A DNA stretch of 64,000 bases from Flavobacteriaceae bacterium (lineage in GTDB: Bacteria > Bacteroidota > Bacteroidia > Flavobacteriales > Flavobacteriaceae). The notes under the pieces were generated by a model. It was given only the letters and a program-made list of their open reading frames with translations, did no database searches and was not told the origin of the DNA. The DNA lies in assembly GCA_002746415.1 (NCBI GenBank), contig NVXD01000016.1:266015-330014 (forward strand), in the 5' to 3' direction. Positions 8,749 through 17,115 of the stretch are shown in pieces. Position 1 is the first letter of the stretch. Every line of letters starts with the position of its first letter. A program made the translations under genes and the position numbers.

Positions 8749-9120
8749 ATGAAAACGAAAATTAAATTTTTATGTACTGTGTTGGCTCTTGTTTTGGTTG
8801 CTTGCTCCTCTGATAGTGAAGATGATCTTATTCCAGACGATTCAAACAACGGGCAAGGCACCAATGCTGTTTCCTATGACGGAAACATTAAAGCAGCTAT
8901 TAATGGCAACTGTTTAGGATGTCATTCCAATCCACCAAGAAACGGAGCCCCATTTTCCTTAGCCACTTTTAATGATGTAAAATCAAGGGCTGATGGAATA
9001 CTGGCTGCTATAAAAAAGCAAACCAGCGAAAACGGAGCCATGCCACCATCTGGTAGATTACCACAAGCTACGATAGATTTAGTAGAACAATGGATTACTG
9101 AAGGACATAAAGAAAACTAA
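8749..9120 (+). CDS. Monoheme c-type cytochrome lipoprotein
   Basis: A 123-residue lipoprotein electron carrier. Signal and lipobox are LALVLVAC (Cys19), followed by an acidic Ser/Asp linker. The heme site CLGCH is at residues 55-59 and a likely axial Met98 lies in NGAMPPSG. The C-terminal ATIDLVEQWITEGH is typical of small cytochrome c domains. I start at the ATG at 8749 because it gives a proper lipoprotein signal; the upstream in-frame extension does not. First gene of a rightward run with YceI, OB-fold, DUF5777 and HMA genes, downstream of the putative LytTR operator. Heme attachment would need the System II protein encoded at 25.6-28.8 kb. Confidence 0.9.
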   Translation: MKTKIKFLCTVLALVLVACSSDSEDDLIPDDSNNGQGTNAVSYDGNIKAAINGNCLGCHSNPPRNGAPFSLATFNDVKSRADGILAAIKKQTSENGAMPPSGRLPQATIDLVEQWITEGHKEN

Positions 9121-9130
9121 AAGAAAAAAA

Positions 9131-9694
9131 ATGAACACTAACAAATTATATTATATGCAGATAGTCTTTGTTGTTTTTCTAAACATGGCTGTTGGTCATG
9201 CGCAAGAAAAGTACCTAGACAAAAACGGGGATATCACTTTTGAAGCATCAGAGAAATTGTTTGAGGAGGTGAAGGCTACTAACCAACAGGTAACAGCTAT
9301 TATAAATATTAAAACGGGTGAAATAGCCGCATTGGCTTTAATGAAGGGATTTCGTTTTAAAAATTCTTTAATGGAGGAACACTTCAATGAAAATTACATG
9401 GAATCTGAGTCGTATCCAAAAGCCGTTTTTAAGGGTACAATCATAGATTTTGATTTTTCTAGCCTAACAGAAGTAGCACAAACCTTTACAACAAAAGGAA
9501 CACTAGCCTTACATGGAAAAGAAAAGGAAGTTACGACCATTTTGCTTATCCAAAAGGAAAGCAATAGCATTTCTATTACTGGAGACTTTAAAGTGACACC
9601 TGAGGATTTTGCAATTGAAATTCCCAAAATTGTAAAAAACAAGATTGCCAAGGAGGTTGTTGTGCATATAGCATTTAATATGACGGTAAAATGA
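9131..9694 (+). CDS. YceI-family periplasmic protein, paralogue 1
   Basis: A 187-residue exported protein: an N-terminal hydrophobic signal ending near GHAQ, then a YceI lipocalin-like beta barrel. Family features seen are KNGDITFEASEKLFEEV, FKNSLMEEHFNENYMES, YPKAVFKGTI and the LALHGKEKEVT strand. YceI proteins bind long isoprenoid or quinone-like lipids in the periplasm. The partner at 13392-13940 is clearly homologous (MREHFNESYIETDIYPKATF). It lies 10 bases after the cytochrome gene and overlaps the OB-fold gene by 4 bases (ATGA), so translation is coupled. Confidence 0.9.
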   Translation: MNTNKLYYMQIVFVVFLNMAVGHAQEKYLDKNGDITFEASEKLFEEVKATNQQVTAIINIKTGEIAALALMKGFRFKNSLMEEHFNENYMESESYPKAVFKGTIIDFDFSSLTEVAQTFTTKGTLALHGKEKEVTTILLIQKESNSISITGDFKVTPEDFAIEIPKIVKNKIAKEVVVHIAFNMTVK

Positions 9695-10092
9695 ACTGGA
9701 AAAAACACACCTTATTAATTGCTATCATAGCCATGATCTTTTTAATAGCGCTCTATGCAAAGCAATACCTGTATGGGGCACATCGCGATATAGCCTCAGA
9801 GGAAGCTACCTTGGAATTATCCGCACAAGCACTTGCAACAGAGTTCATTACTAATCAAGAAGAAGCTTCAAAAACCTTCTTGGATAAGGTAATTACTGTT
9901 TACGGAAAAAAAACAGCACAAGAATCTATGAGTATTGTGTTAGCTGACCAAGTGCAGGCCAACCTCTTAAATGACCATCCAATAGATTTTTCTATGGGTG
10001 AGGTCCTCTATTTAAAAGGAAGGATAATCGGATATGATGAACTCCTAGAAATGGTAAAAATTGATCAGGCCACACAAATAATTAAAAAATAA
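9691..10092 (+). CDS. Membrane-anchored OB-fold protein (tRNA_anti-like), paralogue 1
   Basis: A 133-residue protein with an N-terminal helix (about 7-24) and a beta-rich OB-fold-like domain, LDKVITVYGKK to GEVLYLKGRIIGYDELL. It is a diverged paralogue of 12959-13399, which matches the tRNA_anti-like family of Bacteroidota more closely. The biochemical role of these anchored OB domains is unknown. They recur beside YceI and DUF5777 genes here, which implies an envelope role rather than tRNA binding. It overlaps the YceI stop by 4 bases. Confidence 0.65.
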   Translation: MNWKKHTLLIAIIAMIFLIALYAKQYLYGAHRDIASEEATLELSAQALATEFITNQEEASKTFLDKVITVYGKKTAQESMSIVLADQVQANLLNDHPIDFSMGEVLYLKGRIIGYDELLEMVKIDQATQIIKK

Positions 10093-10106
10093 CAAAACCT
10101 CCTAAC

Positions 10107-10952
10107 ATGAAATACATACACATACTTTTCTTTCTACTACCTTTCACTCTATTTTCTCAAGAAGATTTGTTTTCCGAAATTGATACCACCGCAGCGGGTG
10201 GTTTTGAAACGGCAGCATTTAAAGGCTTAAAAATTGTAAACTTCGAGTCCACTAAAATGGTCTCTCAAAAAGAGCTATACTTTGTAGTTTCACACAGATT
10301 TGGTTCTGTAAAAACAGGATTTAAAGATTTTTTTGGCCTAGATCAGGCGGTTACCCGACTTAATTTTATTTACGGGATATCGGATGGCGTAAATATTGGT
10401 TTTTCTAGAAGCTCCTTTTTAAAAATCTATGAGACTTCTCTTAAACTGCGTTTATTAAGACAAAAAAAAGAAGGCGCTCCTGTTACAATCGTGCTTTTTA
10501 ATAGCTTACTAATAAATACAGCTTTAGACAAAGTAAACCTCCCTGATTTGGAATTTAGAAACCGATTGGGATATACCTCACAATTACTCATTTCCTCCAA
10601 AATCAACAAAAATTTATCATTAGAAATCATTCCAACATTTTTTCACGATAACCTAGTACAAATAGTTAATCAAGAAAACTCCCAATATGTTTTGGGTATT
10701 GGTGGACGCCACAAACTTTCTAAAAGGTGGTCCTTTAATGCTGACTATGGATTTCACCTAAACAGAGTAAGTACTTCTCCTTTTAAAAACCCTTTATCTA
10801 TTGGTTTTGATCTGGAAACAGGCGGACATGTGTTTCAATTGCACTTTACCAATGCACAGCCAATGAACACCAACGGTTATCTTGGTCAGGCTATTGGTGA
10901 TTGGGGAAAGGGAGATTTTTTCTTTGGATTTAACCTATCACGTATCTTTTAA
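10107..10952 (+). CDS. DUF5777-family outer-membrane beta-barrel-like protein, paralogue 1
   Basis: A 281-residue exported protein with signal ILFFLLPFTLFSQ. It is built from alternating hydrophobic beta strands and ends in an aromatic-Arg-Ile-Phe (GFNLSRIF), as in outer-membrane barrels. Conserved segments shared with 13930-14844 are FKGLKIVNFEST/FKMTRISYGQS near the start, LLRQKKEGAPVTIVLF, RLGYTSQLLISSKI and PLSIGFDLETGGHVFQLHFTN. The family is uncharacterised; co-location with cytochrome and YceI genes suggests a channel or anchoring role for the same process. It lies 14 bases after the OB-fold gene. Confidence 0.8.
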   Translation: MKYIHILFFLLPFTLFSQEDLFSEIDTTAAGGFETAAFKGLKIVNFESTKMVSQKELYFVVSHRFGSVKTGFKDFFGLDQAVTRLNFIYGISDGVNIGFSRSSFLKIYETSLKLRLLRQKKEGAPVTIVLFNSLLINTALDKVNLPDLEFRNRLGYTSQLLISSKINKNLSLEIIPTFFHDNLVQIVNQENSQYVLGIGGRHKLSKRWSFNADYGFHLNRVSTSPFKNPLSIGFDLETGGHVFQLHFTNAQPMNTNGYLGQAIGDWGKGDFFFGFNLSRIF

Positions 10953-10962
10953 AAATAGCATT

Positions 10963-11217
10963 ATGAAATCTGGATTTGCAACCGTACACGTAAAAAATAC
11001 CTTTTGCAGAAAATGTGCAACAGTTATCAAAAAAGAGCTTCTAAACATTATGGATATTACTAATGTCTATATGTATCCTATGGATTCGTTGGTTGTTTTT
11101 AACTTTGTAAAAGCAAATGAACTTTCAACAGCACTCAATCTGCTAACAGACCTTGGGTACCCCCCAAAAGAGGATCTCATAAAAAAAATTAGGCCTACGT
11201 CCCTGTGTAATTGTTAA
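10963..11217 (+). CDS. Small HMA-like metal-binding protein
   Basis: An 84-residue cytoplasmic-looking protein beginning MKSGFATVHVKNTFCRKCATVIKKEL. The CRKC motif sits at the metal-binding loop of a ferredoxin-like HMA fold, and the order beta-CxxC-helix-beta-beta-helix-beta (LLTDLGYPP at the end) fits copper or heavy-metal chaperones. A second cysteine pair, CNC, closes the C-terminus. The ATG at 10963 is chosen because the upstream extension runs back through the preceding barrel gene. Last gene of the first set; a terminator follows. It suggests that copper or another soft metal is involved in the regulon. Confidence 0.72.
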   Translation: MKSGFATVHVKNTFCRKCATVIKKELLNIMDITNVYMYPMDSLVVFNFVKANELSTALNLLTDLGYPPKEDLIKKIRPTSLCNC

Positions 11218-11252
11218 TGCATTTTATGTGCTCTCATCAATACCTTATTCCA

Positions 11253-11285
11253 AACCTTTCAATTAAGCATTGAAGGGTTTTTTTA
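11253..11285 (+). terminator. Terminator of the cytochrome/YceI set
   Basis: An 11-bp stem AACCTTTCAAT with ATTGAAGGGTT (one G-U pair) around TAAGC, followed by T7. It separates the first gene set from the second. Confidence 0.82.
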
Positions 11286-11501
11286 GCTTCAATTTTTACG
11301 CTCCGTATGCAAAGAGACAAACTTGACTATCGGACATTTTTTATTTGTCAATAACCCAATTTCAATTTTCAATAATACCTAGTCAGTTCCATTTCTAAAT
11401 TTCTCCATTCACCAATAATAAAATATCTAAAAACTTTCACTGTTGTAGATAGCAAACCAATAATAACATAAACCAAATAGCCCAAAAATCTCGCTTTAAT
11501 T

Positions 11502-11553
11502 AATTCCCTTTTAAAGCCCATTATTCCCTTTCGCATACATTTTGTCTTTATAA
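11502..11553 (+). promoter_or_regulatory. Putative LytTR operator/promoter, copy 2
   Basis: ATTCCC at 11503-11508 and 11523-11528, the same 20-bp period as copy 1, with 45 of 52 positions identical. A TTTTG that could serve as the -33 element lies at its downstream edge (11540-11544). The block ends 62 bases before the lipoprotein start, nearly the same distance as copy 1 to its gene. Confidence 0.65.
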
Positions 11554-11614
11554 GTGTCTAATATGAAGTTGTTTTGGGGCAACATTAATAGTAAACCTAT
11601 AAAATAAAAACACC

Positions 11615-12823
11615 ATGAAAAGATTATTATTCCTATTTGTATTATCCATTCTAATTGTAAGTTGTTCAAGCTCTGATGATGATGATGATGAAAACAATGG
11701 CCCCAACTCTGAAACAGAAACAGAAACAGTTGTTGAAAATGCTGTTAGGTTACAAACCAACAGTACTTTTGGAAACATCTTAAGCGATGCCAAGGGCAAA
11801 ACATTGTATTTCTTTGGCAAGGATGCCAAAGGCACTTCTAACTGCAGTGGAGGTTGTGCAGATGTATGGCCAATATTCTTTGTTAATGATTTAACTTTAG
11901 ATGCAGGTTTAGAAGCATCAAATTTTGGAACTATTACCAGAGCAGATGGAGCCAAACAAAATACTTATAAAGGATGGCCTTTATATCTTTTTGCAACTGA
12001 CGTCGCTGCTGGAGAAGTAAAGGGAGACAATTCCAACAATTTCTTTGTAGCCAAACCTGATTACTCCTTAATGGTAACGGTAGCTCAATTGGTAGGCAAG
12101 GACTCTGGAGGAACAGAAACCAACCTTACAGCTGATTATACTCCAGGTGATGAAGAAACTCTTTACGTAACAGATCCAGAAGGAAACACTTTATACATTT
12201 TCATCAATGACAAAAAAGATCAAAATAATTTTACTGCAGAAGATTTTTCAAACGATGGTGCGTGGCCAATTTTTAATGCTAGCATTGATAAGCTTCCGAG
12301 TATCCTAAATTCTATTGATTTTGGAACCATAGATGTATTTGGACAAACCCAACTAACCTATAAAGGATGGCCGTTGTATTATTTTGGTCAGGATCAAGCA
12401 CGAGGCGACAATTTTGGAGTTGGTTTCCCAATTGCAGGAATTTGGCCCATCATTAACCCTGATACTGAAGAAGCTCCAGAATCAGAAAATCCTGTAGTGA
12501 CAACTACCACCTATGAAGTAGGCAACAGCGGAGCTAGTGCTTATATCTTTACTGGTGATGGGTTAAGCAATGCCAATAACCCTGACTTTACTTTCAAAAG
12601 AGGACAAACCTATGAGTTTAATGTTAACACTCCTGGACACCCATTTTTAATAAATTCAGTACAAGGTACTGGAACAGCTAACGTCTATAATGATGGCGTT
12701 ACTAATAATGGTGCCTCAACGGGAACCATAAGTTTTACAGTGCCTAATGACGCTCCAAACACCTTGTTTTATAACTGCGAGTTTCATGGTTCTATGACAG
12801 GAACTATTACGATAATTGATTGA
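11615..12823 (+). CDS. Lipoprotein with two Yx(FWY)xxD-type domains and a C-terminal cupredoxin
   Basis: A 402-residue lipoprotein: lipobox VSCSSS (Cys17), acidic linker, and two repeats of the COG4315-type domain. The first has TLYFFGKDAKG, CSGGCADVWPI and KGWPLYLFATD. The second has TLYIFINDKKD, GAWPIFN and KGWPLYYFGQD. A C-terminal cupredoxin-like domain (about 295-402) has the candidate type 1 copper ligands His342 (GHPF), Cys388 (YNC), His391 and Met394 (EFHGSM). It is probably an outer-leaflet blue-copper electron carrier or copper-handling protein. The putative LytTR element lies upstream and its own terminator lies downstream. Confidence 0.85.
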   Translation: MKRLLFLFVLSILIVSCSSSDDDDDENNGPNSETETETVVENAVRLQTNSTFGNILSDAKGKTLYFFGKDAKGTSNCSGGCADVWPIFFVNDLTLDAGLEASNFGTITRADGAKQNTYKGWPLYLFATDVAAGEVKGDNSNNFFVAKPDYSLMVTVAQLVGKDSGGTETNLTADYTPGDEETLYVTDPEGNTLYIFINDKKDQNNFTAEDFSNDGAWPIFNASIDKLPSILNSIDFGTIDVFGQTQLTYKGWPLYYFGQDQARGDNFGVGFPIAGIWPIINPDTEEAPESENPVVTTTTYEVGNSGASAYIFTGDGLSNANNPDFTFKRGQTYEFNVNTPGHPFLINSVQGTGTANVYNDGVTNNGASTGTISFTVPNDAPNTLFYNCEFHGSMTGTITIID

Positions 12824-12842
12824 GGAAGTTGAATATTGGACG

Positions 12843-12879
12843 AAACCCTAGGAAATTGCTATGTTTCCTGGGGTTTTTA
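12843..12879 (+). terminator. Terminator after the cupredoxin lipoprotein
   Basis: A 13-bp stem: AAACCCTAGGAAA (12843-12855) pairs with TTTCCTGGGGTTT (12864-12876, one G-U), then a T run. The genes from 12959 onward therefore need read-through or their own promoter. Confidence 0.88.
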
Positions 12880-12958
12880 CCTTAACTCATAAAAAAAACT
12901 AATTTGCTGCTTTTGTCATAACTTTATCATAATAAAAGCACTTTTATAACCATCACAA

Positions 12959-13399
12959 ATGAAGTCTAATTCTATAAAACTAATTGCTATCACAACCTTA
13001 GTAGTACTTAGTGCATTTAGTTACTGGTACTTGTCTCGTGATGCTTATATGAATATATTTGAGAAAGAAACTGAAATTTATACGAATGCAGAAAAATTAA
13101 TTTCTTCCTTTGTTTCGAATCAAGATTTGGCAAATGTCACTTTTGTAGAAAAAATAGTGGAAGTCCAGGGAATCGTAAAAGAAGTTTCCTACCTCAATGA
13201 TAGGTGCACCATCTTTTTAGAAGCAGGAAAACATGAAACAAAGAACAGTATTATTTGTGATATGCAAACCAACCAACTACACAGTATTCATAATCTTAAA
13301 TCAGGAGATTCCGTTCTAATAAAAGGTCTTTTCAAAGGATTTCTTATGGATGGCATTATGCTAAATTGTGCATTACTCAAAAAAAATATTAATGAATAA
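12959..13399 (+). CDS. Membrane-anchored OB-fold protein (tRNA_anti-like), paralogue 2
   Basis: A 146-residue protein: N-terminal helix (about 7-25), then an OB-fold domain. FVEKIVEVQGIVKEVSY, CTIFLEAG, SIICDMQ, LKSGDSVLIKGLFKGFLMDGIMLNCAL is the standard pattern of tRNA_anti-like proteins in Bacteroidota. The domain presumably faces the periplasm. It is the counterpart of 9691-10092. It overlaps the next YceI gene by 8 bases, so the two are tightly coupled. Function unknown. Confidence 0.8.
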   Translation: MKSNSIKLIAITTLVVLSAFSYWYLSRDAYMNIFEKETEIYTNAEKLISSFVSNQDLANVTFVEKIVEVQGIVKEVSYLNDRCTIFLEAGKHETKNSIICDMQTNQLHSIHNLKSGDSVLIKGLFKGFLMDGIMLNCALLKKNINE

Positions 13400-13940
13400 A
13401 CTACTAATATTTCTTCTTGTTTTTTCATTTTTTAATGGAACGGGACAAAATCAAGAAAAGATCATTGCCAGGCAAGGACAGGTTTCTTTTTTCTCCTATA
13501 CTTCTGTTGAAAATATTAAAGCAAAAAACAATCAAGCCTTAAGTATTATTGATTTTTCCAATAATAAAATAGCAGCAAGTATGTTAATGAATGTCTTTGT
13601 TTTTGAAAAAACACTCATGCGTGAACATTTTAATGAAAGTTATATTGAGACTGACATCTACCCTAAGGCCACCTTTGAAGGTGAAATAATTGATTTTGAT
13701 AAGTCCTTTAATGGTAAACAAACCAAAATGATTAATGGCATTTTTAGTTTACATGGGGTTAGCAAGCCCATAGAAATAAAAACAGAAATTGATAATACCA
13801 ACGGAAATTATATTCTCACGGCTACTTTTGAAACGTTCGTAAAAGACTATGATATTAAAATACCTCCTCTTTTGGCAGGAAATATAGCCAAAACCATATC
13901 GGTAACCTTTAGATTTGAATACGAGCCTTATGAAAAATAG
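13392..13940 (+). CDS. YceI-family periplasmic protein, paralogue 2
   Basis: A 182-residue YceI protein with signal LLIFLLVFSFFNGTGQ. The segments RQGQVSFFSYTSVENIKAKN, LMREHFNESYIETDIYPKATF, INGIFSLHGVSKPIEI and FVKDYDIKIPPLLAGNIAKTI match the family and paralogue 1. I choose the ATG at 13392, which gives a clean signal peptide. It overlaps the OB-fold gene by 8 bases and the DUF5777 gene by 11 bases. Likely a lipid- or quinone-binding barrel of the periplasm. Confidence 0.9.
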   Translation: MNKLLIFLLVFSFFNGTGQNQEKIIARQGQVSFFSYTSVENIKAKNNQALSIIDFSNNKIAASMLMNVFVFEKTLMREHFNESYIETDIYPKATFEGEIIDFDKSFNGKQTKMINGIFSLHGVSKPIEIKTEIDNTNGNYILTATFETFVKDYDIKIPPLLAGNIAKTISVTFRFEYEPYEK

Positions 13941-14844
13941 AAAATTGATTTTAGCATGCTTCTTAATAGTAGGTTTATTAAGTCAAACTAATGCTCAGGA
14001 TAATTTATTAGACATTTTGGATGCGGAGCACCCGAACGAAAAAATATTTACGGCTGCCACTTTTAAGATGACTAGAATTTCCTACGGACAATCTATTGAA
14101 ACTAGAAAAAAAGGTACTCTGGAAACCTATTGGTCCTACAGATTTTGGAACATTCCTAATACCAGAACCCAAAGCTTTTTTGCAGACAAAGTGTCTGGTA
14201 GGCTAGCGTTGGAATATGGTGTTACGGACAGGTTTTCTATGGGTGTTGGATATTCTAATTATGATGATTTATTTGATGGCTTTTTAAAATACAAATTGGT
14301 AAGGCAACAGCCTAGAAATGACGGTTCACCAGTTAGTATCACTCTGTTTCAAGGGGGTAGTTACAATGGTGGTGGCAATCCTTATGCGAATAATAATGAT
14401 GATTTTAACAGATTATCCTATACCAGCCAAGTCTTAATTGCACGGAAATTCAATTCCAATTTTTCCTTTCAAATTGCGCCTACAATTATCCACAGAGGCA
14501 TGACCGCATGGCCCTCTGACCCAACTAATACCTTTGCCATGGGTTTTGGTGGCAGGTTTAAAATAAATGGACATTTATCCTTTGTTTCAGAATATTATTG
14601 GGTTACCAATCCGTTAAAATCCAAAGAAACTTTTGATCCTTTTTCCCTAGGGCTTAATTGGGAAATAGGAGGGCTTATGTTTCAGTGTATGTTAACCAAT
14701 ACCCGTAGTTTGGTGGAGGACACCTACCTAACACAAACTCCTAATAGTTTTAATTTTAAAGCTCCAAATATAAACTTAGGGCTAACTGCAATTTATATTT
14801 GGCATTTAAAAAAGAAAAAACATCCACCACAGAATAAGCTGTGA
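13930..14844 (+). CDS. DUF5777-family outer-membrane beta-barrel-like protein, paralogue 2
   Basis: A 304-residue exported protein with signal LILACFLIVGLLSQTNAQ. Its motifs parallel those of 10107-10952: FKMTRISYGQSIET, GVTDRFSMGVGYSNY, LVRQQPRNDGSPVSITLFQGG, RLSYTSQVLIARKF and PFSLGLNWEIGGLMFQ. Alternating beta strands suggest a barrel. The C-terminus is extended by a basic tail (KKKKHPPQNKL) absent from paralogue 1. ATG at 13930, overlapping the YceI gene by 11 bases. End of the second set. Confidence 0.8.
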   Translation: MKNRKLILACFLIVGLLSQTNAQDNLLDILDAEHPNEKIFTAATFKMTRISYGQSIETRKKGTLETYWSYRFWNIPNTRTQSFFADKVSGRLALEYGVTDRFSMGVGYSNYDDLFDGFLKYKLVRQQPRNDGSPVSITLFQGGSYNGGGNPYANNNDDFNRLSYTSQVLIARKFNSNFSFQIAPTIIHRGMTAWPSDPTNTFAMGFGGRFKINGHLSFVSEYYWVTNPLKSKETFDPFSLGLNWEIGGLMFQCMLTNTRSLVEDTYLTQTPNSFNFKAPNINLGLTAIYIWHLKKKKHPPQNKL

Positions 14845-15205
14845 AATTCTCACTACTATTTCTGGGTATCTCTTATTATAGGTGCCCTATTATACTTGTA
14901 AACTAGTTTTCTCTTACCTTATAGCATGCTCTCCAGTCATATATATGTAACAACACGTTGGTGCCTCCACAATTAGATGCAACCGCATAGGCATGAAAAA
15001 TATCAGTAAAAACCGCAGAGCATTCCTATATTTCTTTTTTACATACGAAAACAAAGAATTTTTAAAACCCCTTAACCAACTCGTTATTAATAAAATAAAA
15101 AAACTCGCTATACAATTACTTCACAAAGCAATACAATATGTTGGTGCATATTTAAGAATATTTAAAATTTTGTTCTAATTTAAGACGCTAAACGCAACTC
15201 AATTT
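14845..15205. other. Intergenic stretch without recognised features
   Basis: About 360 AT-rich bases between the DUF5777 gene and the ligase gene. A 61-codon frame at 14993-15178 has a Lys/Phe/Ile-rich composition and no family resemblance, and I regard it as chance. No hairpin terminator is evident. The malonate operon promoter presumably lies in the last 60 bases (TTTTGTTCTAATTTAAG region). Confidence 0.4.
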
Positions 15206-16687
15206 ATGATTACATTAGTTCAAAATGCACATAATTATCTGGAGCGAACAGCTATAAAAAGTAATGACCAGAGTTATACCTATGAACAGCTACTTACTAC
15301 TTCTAAAAACATTGCGCTCGCTTTATTGGACGGAAAAACCAATTTAAACGAAGCTCCTGTTGCATTTTTGGTGCCTCCAGGTTTTAACTATGTGGCGATA
15401 CAATGGGGCATTTGGCGTGCTGGAGGTATTGCAGTCCCTTTATGTGTAAAACATCCCTTAACCTCTATACAATATGTAATTGATGACACTAGGGCTTCTA
15501 CCATAGTTTTTTCTGCCAATTTCAAGAATTTGTTAGAACCCTTATTTAAAAGGTCTGAAATACAATTTTTGTCTTCAGAAAATTTTACTGACCAACATGG
15601 TTCCTTGCCTGAAATTGATGCTGATCAACGTGCCATGATATTATATACTAGTGGTACTACTGGAAATCCTAAAGGTGTCGTAACCACCCATAAAAATATT
15701 GAAGCGCAAATCACCTCCTTAACCACCTCTTGGGACTGGAGTAAAGAAGATCATATTTTAAATGTTTTACCGATGCACCATGTACATGGCATCATAAATG
15801 TTTTAAGTTGCGCTTTATGGAGCGGTGCGTGTTGCGAGTTTTTAGGTAAATTTAGTGGGGATAATGTATTTCAAATATTTTGTAAAAATGAGGTAAACGT
15901 ATTTATGGCTGTGCCCACCATTTATTACAAACTTATTACCTTCTTTAATGATACAACGCCACAAAATCAACAACAAATTACGACAGCACTAAAGCAGTTC
16001 CGTTTTATGGTTTCTGGTTCCGCTGCCCTACCTATTTCGGTGATGGAAAATTGGAAAAAAATAAGCGGGCACACGCTACTAGAGCGTTATGGCATGACGG
16101 AAATGGGAATGGCCATTAGTAATCCTTATAATGGCGAAAGAAGGCCAGGTCATATTGGTCAACCTCTTGCCAAAGTTCAGATAAGACTCGCTGATGAAAA
16201 TAATAAGGAAGTGGCTGATGGTATTTCTGGTGAGATTCAGGTAAAAGGACCAAATATTTTTAAGGAATACTGGCATAAACCTGAAGCAACAAAAGACACT
16301 TTTACAGAAGACGGATGGTTTAAAACTGGAGATATTGCAGCTTTAGACGAAGGCAGCTATAAAATTTTAGGCAGAAACTCGGTAGATATTATAAAATCTG
16401 GTGGGTACAAAATATCAGCTCTTGAAATAGAGGAAGTACTACGCTCACATCCTCAGATTAAAGATTGCGGTGTGGTAGGCATACCAAATGATGAATGGGG
16501 AGAAATTATTGGTGCAAGTCTAGTACTAGACACAAAAGATTTTGATATTGAAGCCTTAAAAGTTTGGCTTAAGGAAAAACTACCAGGCTATAAATCTCCT
16601 AGGAAATATATCTTTCAAGAAGATTTACCCAGAAACGTAATGGGTAAGGTTACTAAAAATGAATTAAAAAAATTGTTTGTAGACTAA
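15206..16687 (+). CDS. matB: Malonyl-CoA synthetase-like acyl-CoA ligase (MatB/ACSF3 type)
   Basis: A 493-residue ANL-superfamily ligase. The P-loop ILYTSGTTGNPKGVV is near 148-162. MHHVHGII and RYGMTEMGMAISNP with GERRPGHIGQPL are the signatures of malonyl/methylmalonyl-CoA ligases, and the C-terminal LPRNVMGKVTKNEL carries the catalytic Lys. The reaction is malonate + CoA + ATP to malonyl-CoA. Two malonate transporter subunits directly downstream make the substrate assignment strong. It is cytoplasmic and supplies malonyl-CoA for fatty-acid synthesis or further catabolism; no malonyl-CoA decarboxylase is seen in the window. Confidence 0.85.
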   Translation: MITLVQNAHNYLERTAIKSNDQSYTYEQLLTTSKNIALALLDGKTNLNEAPVAFLVPPGFNYVAIQWGIWRAGGIAVPLCVKHPLTSIQYVIDDTRASTIVFSANFKNLLEPLFKRSEIQFLSSENFTDQHGSLPEIDADQRAMILYTSGTTGNPKGVVTTHKNIEAQITSLTTSWDWSKEDHILNVLPMHHVHGIINVLSCALWSGACCEFLGKFSGDNVFQIFCKNEVNVFMAVPTIYYKLITFFNDTTPQNQQQITTALKQFRFMVSGSAALPISVMENWKKISGHTLLERYGMTEMGMAISNPYNGERRPGHIGQPLAKVQIRLADENNKEVADGISGEIQVKGPNIFKEYWHKPEATKDTFTEDGWFKTGDIAALDEGSYKILGRNSVDIIKSGGYKISALEIEEVLRSHPQIKDCGVVGIPNDEWGEIIGASLVLDTKDFDIEALKVWLKEKLPGYKSPRKYIFQEDLPRNVMGKVTKNELKKLFVD

Positions 16688-16734
16688 GCCAGATGCATAA
16701 AATAATAAACTATCAACTTTAAAATACGAATGAC

Positions 16735-17115
16735 ATGAAAATATATGGCGTTGCTTTATTAGCACTGTGTTTTCTTACAGGTAAAGTATTAGGCAATCTT
16801 TTAGGGAAACTTATTGGAATTAATAGTGATGTGGGTGGCGTAGGTTTCGCCATGTTACTGTTAATAGTGGCCAATGCATTTATGAAGAAAAAAGGATGGA
16901 TGGAAACAGCAACCACAAATGGTATATTGTTTTGGAGTTCCATGTATATCCCCATTATTGTGGCTATGGCTGCAACATTAAATGTAAAAGCTGCTGTTTC
17001 TGGTGGCTTGGTGGCCTTAGTGGTTGGTGTCATTGTTACCCTTGTAGCCTTTTACCTTGTTCCATTAATAGCTAAAATAGGCCAAAAAGAACCCTTAAAC
17101 AGTCCAGAGAAATGA
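16735..17115 (+). CDS. madL: Malonate transporter small subunit MadL
   Basis: A 126-residue membrane protein of four hydrophobic segments beginning MKIYGVALLALCFLTGKVLG, with LGKLIGINSDVGGVGFAMLLL. This is the MadL pattern of the two-subunit malonate/sodium symporter. It overlaps the madM start by 4 bases (ATGA) and lies 47 bases after the ligase gene. Confidence 0.9.
   Translation: MKIYGVALLALCFLTGKVLGNLLGKLIGINSDVGGVGFAMLLLIVANAFMKKKGWMETATTNGILFWSSMYIPIIVAMAATLNVKAAVSGGLVALVVGVIVTLVAFYLVPLIAKIGQKEPLNSPEK

Noticed and set aside
14993..15178. 61-codon frame between the DUF5777 and ligase genes
   Set aside because: Low-complexity Lys/Phe/Ile composition, no recognisable family and no promoter; probably chance.
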